12,271 nt of DNA, taken from assembly GCA_041645005.1 (NCBI GenBank), contig JBAZQW010000049.1, forward strand, positions 1 through 12,271, read 5' to 3'. A program made the translations under genes and the position numbers. This document shows positions 6,765 to 12,271 of the stretch, in pieces. The stretch's first letter is position 1. Each line of letters starts with the position of its first letter. The notes beneath the pieces are model-generated. The model made no database searches. It was given only the letters and a program-made list of their open reading frames with translations, and was not told the DNA's origin. The stretch comes from Pelotomaculum_B sp041645005 (GTDB lineage: Bacteria; Bacillota; Desulfotomaculia; Desulfotomaculales; Pelotomaculaceae).

Positions 6765-7531
6765 GGGAAAAGACTCCGCTGGTCCAGGCTATCACCAACT
6801 ATGTGACCATCAACGACTGCGCCAACATACTGCTTTGCTTTGGCGCCTCACCCGCGATGTGCGAAGCAAAAGCCGAGGTCGAAGACTTTGCCGGCCTGAT
6901 TTCTGCTTTATATATCAATATCGGCACTTTAGCCGAGGAACAAAAAGAAGCGGCGATTCTTGCCGCCAGGAAAGCTTCAGCCCTAAACAAGCCAATTATA
7001 CTGGATCCGGTTGCCTGCGGCGCTATACCCAGGAAAATGGACGTGATCAAAGAACTGCTTGAAGTTGCCAGAATTTCAGTGATCAAGGGCAATATCGGGG
7101 AAATTAAATTCCTGGCCGGCTGTGCGGGGAAGGTCAGGGGCGTAGATTCAGTAGATGACGGGCAGGGGGCGGTTGAGGCCTGCATGTTACTGGCCAGGCA
7201 GTATAACACAGTCGTGGCGGCTACAGGTGAGACTGATATTATCACGGACGGTGAGAGGACCTGTCTGATTCATAACGGAACGCCCATGCTGACGCTGATC
7301 ACAGGTGCGGGCTGTATGGCCGGCGCGTTGACGGCAGCTGCGGCAGGCGTCACTGAGGACAGATTCACCTCCAGCGCCGCCGCGATTTTGGCTATGGGTC
7401 TGGCCGGGGAAATGGCGGCTAATTCTCTGGAGAAGGCGCTGCCCGGGACTTTCAGAATGAGGTTGTTTGATTATCTCTACAACCTGACGGAAGACGACAT
7501 ATTAAAAGGAGGAAAGATCGCATGCCTGTAG
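6728..7531 (+). CDS. thiM: Hydroxyethylthiazole kinase
   Basis: ThiM phosphorylates 4-methyl-5-(2-hydroxyethyl)thiazole for thiamine salvage, supplying the thiazole half for ThiE. The ATG has AGGAGG just upstream at 6715-6720. At 267 residues it is standard length. Visible are PLVQAITNYVTINDCAN (about residues 18-34), a SPAM substrate loop, YINIGTL, ILDPVACGA, VIKGNIGEI, ATGETDIITDG and the ITGAGCMAGAL catalytic loop with Cys196. Compared with the usual text there are small changes: DPVACGA rather than DPVGxGA, GNIGEI where GNxSEI is frequent, and GAGC where GTGC or GSGC is frequent. None removes a key group. It overlaps the permease gene by 37 bases and thiE by 10 bases. With no thiG or thiH nearby, the cassette seems to rely on salvaged thiazole. 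Confidence 0.96.
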   Translation: MLAKIAKTIKTVREKTPLVQAITNYVTINDCANILLCFGASPAMCEAKAEVEDFAGLISALYINIGTLAEEQKEAAILAARKASALNKPIILDPVACGAIPRKMDVIKELLEVARISVIKGNIGEIKFLAGCAGKVRGVDSVDDGQGAVEACMLLARQYNTVVAATGETDIITDGERTCLIHNGTPMLTLITGAGCMAGALTAAAAGVTEDRFTSSAAAILAMGLAGEMAANSLEKALPGTFRMRLFDYLYNLTEDDILKGGKIACL

Positions 7532-8148
7532 ACTACAGCCTTTATCTTGTTACAGACAGAAGTATACTCAAAGGCAGGAGTCTTTTTGAAGCTGTTGCTG
7601 AAGCGATAAAAGGCGGGGTAAGCCTGCTGCAGCTCAGAGAAAAGGACGTGTGCAGCCGCGATTTTTATCAAATTGCTTTAAAAATAAAAGAGCTGGCCAA
7701 TTCCTGTAACGTGTCGCTGATCATAAACGACAGGCTGGATATAGCACAGGCGGTAGACGCGGACGGGCTGCACATAGGGCAGGAGGACCTGCCCCTGGAG
7801 GTTGCCAGAAAGCTCCTCGGACCGGGAAAAATACTGGGGTATTCCGTGTCCACCCCTGTTGAGGCGGTATACGGGGAGAAAAACGGCGCCGATTATCTCG
7901 GAGCGGGCCCGGTATACCCTACCGGCAGCAAATTGGATACAGTCGAGCCTATTGGTACAGCCGGGATAAAAGTAATCAAGGAAAGTGTTTCCATCCCCGT
8001 TGTGGCTATTGGCGGAGTAAGCCTGTCCAATGTGGATGAAGTAAAAAAATCAGGGGTTGACGGGATTTCAGTCATATCCGCGATTTTGGGCAGCCCGCAG
8101 GTGGAAGAAAACGCCAGAAGTCTGAAAAATATCTGGATGTCATCATGA
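7522..8148 (+). CDS. thiE: Thiamine-phosphate synthase
   Basis: ThiE joins HMP-PP and hydroxyethylthiazole phosphate into thiamine monophosphate, releasing pyrophosphate, in the cytosol. The ATG at 7522 lies inside the end of thiM, with AAAGGAGG at 7505-7512. The protein has 208 residues and a TIM-barrel pattern: LYLVTDR (7-13), LLQLREKD (35-42), LIINDRLDIA (67-75), DGLHIGQEDLP (81-91), the flexible VYPTGSKLDT loop (131-140) and VVAIGGVS (160-167). Pyrophosphate-binding residues in QLREK, ND and the loop Ser/Lys are present. The TenI subfamily is similar but lacks some of these, and the thiD/thiM neighbours support genuine ThiE. Its TGA overlaps the ATG of the HAD phosphatase gene. Confidence 0.96.
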   Translation: MPVDYSLYLVTDRSILKGRSLFEAVAEAIKGGVSLLQLREKDVCSRDFYQIALKIKELANSCNVSLIINDRLDIAQAVDADGLHIGQEDLPLEVARKLLGPGKILGYSVSTPVEAVYGEKNGADYLGAGPVYPTGSKLDTVEPIGTAGIKVIKESVSIPVVAIGGVSLSNVDEVKKSGVDGISVISAILGSPQVEENARSLKNIWMSS

Positions 8149-8774
8149 GCATAGTTTTTTTCATTGATTTCGACGGAACCATCACCAAAACAGACACCTG
8201 CGCGGCCATGGTGGAGGCTTTTGCGGACGGTGGCTGGGAGACAATAAATGAAAAATGGGAGAGGAAGGAAATCTCCACAGAGAAATGCGCGAATATGACC
8301 TTTAAGCTATTCCGGGCAGGCCTCAATGACGTAAAAAAACTGATGGACACCATGGAAATAGATGATTACTTCAAGGATTTTCTTAGTGTCTGCCGGGACA
8401 AGGGTTATGCGGTGTATGTGCTGAGTGACGGGTATGATTTTTGTCTTGAAACTGTGTTCAGAAAGTATGATATAGAGTTACCGTACTACGCCAATAAGAT
8501 GATCTATGACCAGGGGTTTGAAATAGAATGTCCCAATGCCAACCCTTCCTGCGGTATTTGCGGCACCTGTAAAACAAAACTTATTGAAAAGCTGAAAGGC
8601 GAAGGGAACTTGGTCATATATATAGGGGACGGGTATTCCGACACCTGCCCGGCCATGAAGGCAGATGTTGTTTTTGCCAGGGACGCTTTATATAAATTCT
8701 GCAAAGATAACGGAGTCAGCGCCAAATATTTTGATAACTTCAATGATATTATTTTATATTTACAAACTAGGTGA
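8145..8774 (+). CDS. MtnX-like HAD-superfamily phosphatase, thiamine-operon associated
   Basis: This is a predicted cytosolic Mg-dependent HAD (subclass IB) phosphatase of the MtnX/PHOSPHO group, 209 residues. Motif I is FIDFDGTIT with nucleophile Asp8 and acid Asp10, motif II is VLSDG (Ser94), the motif III lysine is Lys143 or Lys145, and motif IV is IGDGYSDTCPA (Asp162, Asp166). Four cysteines precede the motif III lysine: Cys129, Cys136, Cys139 and Cys142, as C-x6-C-x2-C-x2-C. Such a cluster suggests a structural metal site or disulfides. Its ATG overlaps the thiE TGA by four bases, and the operon terminator follows, so it is the last gene under TPP-riboswitch control. No methionine-salvage gene is nearby, so methylthioribulose-pathway MtnX activity is unlikely. 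A thiamine-related phosphate (TMP, HMP-P or thiazole phosphate) is an inferred substrate; no sequence feature proves it. Confidence 0.85.
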   Translation: MSIVFFIDFDGTITKTDTCAAMVEAFADGGWETINEKWERKEISTEKCANMTFKLFRAGLNDVKKLMDTMEIDDYFKDFLSVCRDKGYAVYVLSDGYDFCLETVFRKYDIELPYYANKMIYDQGFEIECPNANPSCGICGTCKTKLIEKLKGEGNLVIYIGDGYSDTCPAMKADVVFARDALYKFCKDNGVSAKYFDNFNDIILYLQTR

Positions 8775-8812
8775 TCTGCATTGCGGCAAATGAAAAACTG
8801 TCTCGGAACTAT

Positions 8813-8843
8813 AAATACACAGGTATATGCCCGTGTATTTTTT
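8813..8843 (+). terminator. Rho-independent terminator of the thiamine operon
   Basis: The stem AAATACAC (8813-8820) pairs with GTGTATTT (8833-8840). It continues after an A-C mismatch with GG/CC around a 6-base loop. Six T follow the stem base (8838-8843). It lies 39 bases after the phosphatase stop and separates the thiamine operon from tepA. Confidence 0.85.
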
Positions 8844-8862
8844 ATGTTATAAATGCATACTA
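8833..8862 (+). promoter_or_regulatory. Candidate forespore (SigG-type) promoter before tepA
   Basis: CATACTA at 8856-8862 fits the SigG -10 consensus CATWHTA at every position. GTGTA at 8833-8837, 18 bases upstream, fits GHATR at four of five. The start point would be near 8869, about 45 bases before tepA. The -35 overlaps the 3' arm of the preceding terminator. No clear SigA promoter was found in this gap. One short motif in AT-rich DNA can arise by chance, hence the modest confidence. Confidence 0.4.
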
Positions 8863-8914
8863 AAAGTGCTGAAATAAGAGGAGTTTTTAAAAAACATTAT
8901 CTGGAGTGAAAGCA

Positions 8915-9745
8915 ATGAAAATGCAAGGCTTTGAACCTGAACCTGGTTTTTTCCCCTACACCCCGGAGCCGGATCGTGACCCAGACAGGGAGCCGGGGCC
9001 TGAGCGGAGGGAAGACGAGGAACCGGGAGAGGATCCAAGACATAATAAAAGGGTATCCGGTAAGGCCAAAAGCACACTGGAAGCGGTAAAGGAAGTCGGT
9101 TCAACCCAAATCCCGGATATAAAAAGCAATATTCACTGCCTGACCATTATCGGCCAGATCGAAGGGCACCTGGTGCTGCCTCCCCAGAATAAAACCACCA
9201 AGTATGAGCATATGATCCCGCAGCTGGTTGCTCTTGAACAAGCGCAGGAAATCGAGGGAATCTTGATCATATTAAATACAGTAGGCGGGGACGTTGAGGC
9301 GGGCCTGGCCATAGCCGAGATGATCGAAGGCATGTCCAAGCCGACCGTTTCTGTCGTTCTGGGCGGCGGGCATTCGATTGGGGTGCCGATAGCGGTCAGC
9401 ACAGCTTATTCTTATATTGCCAATACCGCCAGCATGACCATCCACCCGATCCGGTTGAACGGGCTTGTCATTGGCGTTCCGCAGACCTACGAATACCTCG
9501 ATAAAATGCAGGACCGGGTAGTGAGGTTTACCATACAGCATTCCAAAATCACAGAGAAAAAGTTTCGTGAATTGATGTTCCGGACCGGTGATCTGGCCAG
9601 GGATATTGGAACGGTCTTAATCGGCAAGGATGCAGTGGAAGTAGGATTGATCGACGAAGTAGGTGGTATAGGCGACGCCGTAAAGAAACTGAACAGCCTG
9701 ATTAATGACTGGAAAATGAACCGGAGAGAGGTGCCGCTCCAGTGA
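8915..9745 (+). CDS. tepA: ClpP-like serine protease TepA/YmfB
   Basis: This is a member of the ClpP/crotonase-fold serine proteases conserved in endospore formers. B. subtilis YmfB (TepA) is known as a ClpP-like protease acting in small acid-soluble spore protein breakdown and spore outgrowth, with older work naming it translocation-enhancing protein. The ATG at 8915 is chosen because GGAGTGA (8903-8909) is correctly spaced, while GTG 8906 lies within that site. The product has 276 residues. From about residue 72 the match is strong: NIHCLTIIGQIEGH, NKTTKYEHMIPQLVALEQ, LNTVGGDVEAGLAIAEM, the nucleophile loop GGGHSIGVP with Ser154, and MTIHPIR with His177. Residues 6-46 form an unusual low-complexity extension of Pro, Glu, Asp and Arg with EP/DP/PE repeats, probably disordered. 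It overlaps ylzJ by four bases and stands directly after the thiamine operon terminator. Confidence 0.93.
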   Translation: MKMQGFEPEPGFFPYTPEPDRDPDREPGPERREDEEPGEDPRHNKRVSGKAKSTLEAVKEVGSTQIPDIKSNIHCLTIIGQIEGHLVLPPQNKTTKYEHMIPQLVALEQAQEIEGILIILNTVGGDVEAGLAIAEMIEGMSKPTVSVVLGGGHSIGVPIAVSTAYSYIANTASMTIHPIRLNGLVIGVPQTYEYLDKMQDRVVRFTIQHSKITEKKFRELMFRTGDLARDIGTVLIGKDAVEVGLIDEVGGIGDAVKKLNSLINDWKMNRREVPLQ

Positions 9746-9954
9746 TCTTATACACACCTATGCCGTTGGAACTGGTGCTGGAAGGTTTCGACAAGACAGA
9801 GTACCCTGAATATAAAGAAGTTAATTATAAAGGAGTCCAGATGCTGGTGGAAGGAGCAGGCTTCGGCAAAAAAAAGATAGTTAAACTTCTAAGCACAAAC
9901 CCGTACGATTATTTAAAACCTGAAATGACCCCCGGCAACCTGATCGAATGCTAA
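9742..9954 (+). CDS. ylzJ: YlzJ-like small protein
   Basis: This 70-residue cytosolic protein of the YlzJ-like family has no known activity. The GTG at 9742 overlaps the tepA TGA (GTGA), so translation is probably coupled to tepA. It begins ILYTPMPLELVLEG, typical of the family, and contains VNYKGVQMLVE and a late NPYDYLKPEMTPG stretch. There is no signal peptide or membrane segment. B. subtilis has ylzJ between tepA and spoIIIE in the same order, which supports the name and hints at a spore-related role (inference). A strong terminator follows at once. Confidence 0.87.
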   Translation: MILYTPMPLELVLEGFDKTEYPEYKEVNYKGVQMLVEGAGFGKKKIVKLLSTNPYDYLKPEMTPGNLIEC

Positions 9955-9958
9955 AAAT

Positions 9959-9986
9959 AATCCCGGCTTAGCCGGGATTTTTTTTT
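9959..9986 (+). terminator. Rho-independent terminator after ylzJ
   Basis: A perfect GC-rich stem, AATCCCGGC (9959-9967) and GCCGGGATT (9971-9979), with a 3-base loop TTA runs into nine T (9978-9986). It starts four bases after the ylzJ stop and ends the tepA-ylzJ transcript. Confidence 0.96.
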
Positions 9987-10020
9987 GCACAATTATTTGT
10001 TTTTTTGGACAGGACTGCCA

Positions 10021-10029
10021 TGGTATAAT
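10021..10029 (+). promoter_or_regulatory. Extended -10 promoter for uppP
   Basis: TGG followed by the consensus hexamer TATAAT (10024-10029) makes a TGn extended -10 box. A TTGGAC at 10005-10010 is only 13 bases away, too close for a classical -35; at 17-base spacing there is a run of T (10001-10006). Transcription would begin near 10036, leaving a short leader to the uppP ribosome binding site at 10052-10058. Confidence 0.65.
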
Positions 10030-10064
10030 AAGTGCTGTAATTTAGATGGACGGAGGTGTTATGT

Positions 10065-10856
10065 TTGACGGTATTTCAGGCGCTGGTGCTGGGCATCGTT
10101 CAGGGGTTGGGGGAGTTTTTGCCTATATCAAGTTCCGCCCACCTGGTCCTGGCGCCCTGGGCTTTTGGCTGGCAGGATCCGGGATTGTCTTTTGACGTGG
10201 CACTGCACATGGGCACACTCGTGGCTGTGGTGGCTTTCTTCTGGAAGGACTGGCTGGAGCTATTCAGCGAAGCTCTGATAAAGCGAAGAGGAACTAAAAA
10301 GGCTTTCTTGTTTTGGTGCCTGGTTGCAGCGACCATACCCGGCGCGTTGGCCGGTTACCTTTTGGAAGAACAGGCTGAAACTGTTTTCAGAAATCCGCTT
10401 TTAATAGGAATTATGCTCATAATAATGGGTTTAATCCTTTATCTGGTAGATCAACACGCGGCAAAAAGAAAGAGTATTAGTGAAATGTCTTTTTCAGACA
10501 GTATGCTGATCGGCCTGTCGCAGGCCTTTGCCATCATACCCGGCGTGTCCCGCTCCGGAGTCACCATGACGGCTGGCAGGGCGCTGGGGCTTACCCGCGA
10601 AACAGCGGCCAGATTTTCTTTCCTGCTCTCCGCGCCGATTATTTTTGGGGCGGGAGTAATGAATTTCAAGGATTTATCAGCTGGTGATGTTAATCTGCCT
10701 TTTATAGTAGGGATTGTTACTTCTGCCGTAGTTGGTTTCCTGTCGATTGGTTTCCTACTGAAGTACCTGACCGAACGTAGTTTCGCGCTGTTTGTCTGGT
10801 ACCGTTTTGCGCTAGGTCTGGCGATAATAGGTTTGGTTTTCGTAAGAGTGGTTTAA
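10065..10856 (+). CDS. uppP: Undecaprenyl-diphosphatase (UppP/BacA)
   Basis: UppP is an integral membrane enzyme that dephosphorylates undecaprenyl pyrophosphate to recycle the lipid carrier of peptidoglycan synthesis, and it gives bacitracin tolerance when abundant. The start is TTG at 10065 (TVFQALVLGIVQG), 7 bases after GGAGGT (10052-10057). The in-frame GTG at 10056 lies inside that site, and the ATG at 10061 is out of frame. The product is 263 residues, standard length. Both signature regions are present: QGLGEFLPISSSAHL (residues 13-27, Glu17 and the SSS stretch), where many homologues have QGLTEFLP, and PGVSRSG at 159-165 with Arg163. Several membrane-spanning segments are evident, the last near residues 245-262. 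It has its own promoter and terminator, forming a single-gene unit between ylzJ and ftsK, a position not shared by B. subtilis. Confidence 0.96.
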   Translation: MTVFQALVLGIVQGLGEFLPISSSAHLVLAPWAFGWQDPGLSFDVALHMGTLVAVVAFFWKDWLELFSEALIKRRGTKKAFLFWCLVAATIPGALAGYLLEEQAETVFRNPLLIGIMLIIMGLILYLVDQHAAKRKSISEMSFSDSMLIGLSQAFAIIPGVSRSGVTMTAGRALGLTRETAARFSFLLSAPIIFGAGVMNFKDLSAGDVNLPFIVGIVTSAVVGFLSIGFLLKYLTERSFALFVWYRFALGLAIIGLVFVRVV

Positions 10857-10872
10857 TGTTTTAATAATGGCT

Positions 10873-10907
10873 AAATAGCCCTCCCTTGCTTCGGGAAGGC
10901 TATTTTT
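10873..10907 (+). terminator. Rho-independent terminator after uppP
   Basis: The stem AAATAGCC (10873-10880) pairs with GGCTATTT (10898-10905). A C-A mismatch and four more pairs (TCCC/GGGA) follow toward a 7-base loop. A run of five T (10903-10907) ends it. It lies about 17 bases after the uppP stop. Confidence 0.92.
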
Positions 10908-10938
10908 ATGTGTATTTAAAGGATTTTTGCCCAAACTG

Positions 10939-10947
10939 TGGTATATT
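10939..10947 (+). promoter_or_regulatory. Extended -10 promoter for ftsK/spoIIIE
   Basis: TGG followed by TATATT (10942-10947) is an extended -10 box with one change from consensus, and no -35 hexamer is seen at 17 bases. It sits between the uppP terminator and the ftsK start, so a promoter is expected here. The surrounding text (TTTTTG, then ACTG, then TGGTATA) resembles that upstream of uppP. Confidence 0.55.
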
Positions 10948-10965
10948 ATCTCTGGAGGGTGACAC

Positions 10966-12271
10966 ATGGGAGTGCTGGGCCAACTTAAGGAAGAACTTAA
11001 ATACGAAATTTTCGGGATCGCCCTGATCGCGCTGGGCGTATTAAGTATTGTCTGTCTTCTTTCTCCTGCTTCCGGGCTGGTCAGCGGTTTTATTGACAAG
11101 ATCCTGAAAAGCATCGCTGGCGAGGGACGTTACCTGTTTCCCCTGCTGTTGTTGCTGGTTGGGGCAAGGCTGGTGCATAAACGGAGCCGGACCAGTGTTT
11201 CCGAAAGAATGTACGGAGTTATCCTTTTGTTTTTAGTCGTCTTAGCTTTTTTTCATCTGCTCATCCCGCTCGAGGACTCCTTTAAAGCTGGTGTCGCGGG
11301 TGACGGCGGAGGGGTCATCGGGGCGCTCATAAGTTACGTCTGTATGAAGTCTTTTGGTATAGCAGGGACTTATATTATTCTGATTACCATGGGGTTGATC
11401 GGGCTGCTTCTTTTAACCAACCTTTCAGCGGCGGCCATGGCTAAAGGATTTACGGTCAAAACGCGGGAAGCTCTAAAAAAAGGAACAGAGGGCATGACCA
11501 ATTTTCTTTTCACTGAAGTGGAGGAAGAAAAGGAAATAGAGCATGCGGCGCCAGTAATAATTGATCACGAGGGTGAGCAGTTTTCTATAATTGAAAGTCC
11601 GACCGGCGGTAAAGAAAAAAATCAAAAAGAGCGGGTTTTTGATTTATCTGCTTCTTCAAGAAAGAAAGTGGATCTGCCGGCTCATGTAAATGCTGAGATA
11701 GGGTCCGCTATCCCCAAGGAAATGGATGATCTAGAGTCATTCTATCCCCGGGAATCACAGACGGATGCTTCATCCTTTAAGCTACCTTCACTTTCCATTC
11801 TATCACGTCCACACAGAGTGAAAAATATCCGGATGAGCAAGGATATCAACGAAAACATCCGCATCCTGGAAGAAACCCTGGAGAGCTTCGGGGTTAAGGC
11901 CAAGGTAATCCAGGTCTCGAAGGGACCGGCCATCACCCGTTATGAAATACAGCCTCCTGCAGGGGTGAAAGTCAGCCGGATAGTAAGCCTGGCAGATGAT
12001 ATCGCCCTTTCTATGGCCGCCCCTGGTGTGCGTATAGAAGCGCCTATCCCGGGCAAAGCCGCCGTGGGGATCGAAGTGCCAAACAAGGAAATTTCCATGG
12101 TCCACTTAAGGGATATCCTGGAATCGCAGGAGTTTATTCAAGCTGGTTCCAGGCTCAGCATGGCGCTGGGAAAAGATATTGCCGGAAACCCCATAGTCAC
12201 CGACCTGGCCAAAATGCCACATTTATTGATCGCGGGCGCCACGGGGTCGGGTAAAAGCGTGTGCCTGAACA
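10966..12271 (+). CDS. spoIIIE: DNA translocase FtsK/SpoIIIE, N-terminal part (3' end outside window)
   Basis: FtsK/SpoIIIE is a membrane-anchored hexameric ATPase that pumps DNA through the division or sporulation septum. The ATG at 10966 follows GGAGGGTGA (10954-10962), and the frame stays open for 435 codons to the window edge. Residues about 1-160 hold four hydrophobic segments (near 15-32, 57-70, 83-99 and 116-155), the FtsK 4TM anchor. Residues 170-290 are a charged, low-conservation linker. From about 300 the alpha domain begins (ILEETLESFGVKAKVIQVSK, then GPAITRYEIQP), followed by IEAPIPGKAAVGIEVPN and the start of the motor domain with Walker A GATGSGKS at 424-431. Walker B and the gamma DNA-reading domain lie beyond the window. 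The position after tepA-ylzJ equals that of B. subtilis spoIIIE. Whether it serves division, sporulation or both cannot be told. Confidence 0.96.
   Translation, partial: MGVLGQLKEELKYEIFGIALIALGVLSIVCLLSPASGLVSGFIDKILKSIAGEGRYLFPLLLLLVGARLVHKRSRTSVSERMYGVILLFLVVLAFFHLLIPLEDSFKAGVAGDGGGVIGALISYVCMKSFGIAGTYIILITMGLIGLLLLTNLSAAAMAKGFTVKTREALKKGTEGMTNFLFTEVEEEKEIEHAAPVIIDHEGEQFSIIESPTGGKEKNQKERVFDLSASSRKKVDLPAHVNAEIGSAIPKEMDDLESFYPRESQTDASSFKLPSLSILSRPHRVKNIRMSKDINENIRILEETLESFGVKAKVIQVSKGPAITRYEIQPPAGVKVSRIVSLADDIALSMAAPGVRIEAPIPGKAAVGIEVPNKEISMVHLRDILESQEFIQAGSRLSMALGKDIAGNPIVTDLAKMPHLLIAGATGSGKSVCLN

Noticed and set aside
10061..10075. ATG at 10061 as the uppP start
   Set aside because: It is out of frame with the UppP protein. 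The TTG at 10065 is in frame, properly spaced from GGAGGT, and gives the family-typical beginning.
12100..12271. Apparent loss of a gene at the right end, where no complete frame is found on the + strand
   Set aside because: The frame from 10966 is open right to the last base and encodes FtsK/SpoIIIE through Walker A. It is cut by the window edge, not broken.
1..12271. CRISPR arrays, tRNA or rRNA genes, insertion sequences, attachment sites
   Set aside because: I looked for regularly spaced repeats, cloverleaf-like arms with CCA-type ends, transposase or integrase motifs and flanking repeats, and found none.

Overview
The window reads as part of the chromosome of an endospore-forming Firmicute. 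The mixed AT/GC composition, AGG-rich arginine usage, GTG and TTG starts behind strong GGAGG ribosome binding sites, and protein sequences suggest the Peptococcaceae/Desulfotomaculum-Pelotomaculum side of the Clostridia, but the genus cannot be fixed from the sequence alone. All genes are on the + strand. The backbone dapG-dapA-rnj-tepA-ylzJ-ftsK/spoIIIE matches, in the same order and orientation, the Bacillus subtilis block dapG-dapA-rnjB-tepA(ymfB)-ylzJ-spoIIIE. That block links diaminopimelate/lysine synthesis (also the source of spore dipicolinate), RNA decay, a spore-outgrowth ClpP-like protease and the chromosome-pumping ATPase.

Layout: positions 2-1000 hold the 3' part of an aspartate kinase, followed closely by dapA (1040-1921). 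A 206-base gap holds a hairpin and a good SigA-type promoter for ribonuclease J (2128-3792). After a long imperfect hairpin comes a small FMN nitroreductase (3891-4397). The next gap (4398-4726) holds a well-preserved TPP riboswitch with a Rho-independent terminator. It leads a tightly coupled thiamine salvage operon: thiD, a CytX-type hydroxymethylpyrimidine permease, thiM, thiE, and a HAD phosphatase overlapping thiE by four bases. A terminator at 8813-8843 ends it. The backbone then resumes with the ClpP-like tepA and ylzJ (overlapping by four bases, with their own terminator), a single-gene uppP unit with extended -10 promoter and terminator, and the first 435 codons of ftsK/spoIIIE, cut by the window end just after the Walker A motif.

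How the genes work together: the thiamine cassette takes up HMP (CytX), phosphorylates it to HMP-PP (ThiD), phosphorylates hydroxyethylthiazole (ThiM) and joins the two into thiamine monophosphate (ThiE). It has no de novo genes (thiC, thiG, thiH) and no TMP kinase (thiL). In its place stands a MtnX-like HAD phosphatase with a cysteine cluster, which makes a dephosphorylation step (TMP to thiamine, or another thiamine-precursor phosphate) a testable idea. The nitroreductase, thiamine cassette and uppP are the departures from the B. subtilis gene order. I see no mobile element, CRISPR array, tRNA or rRNA, and most of the window is well-recognised housekeeping content. The least explained items are the HAD phosphatase, the forespore-type promoter candidate before tepA and the repeat before the riboswitch.
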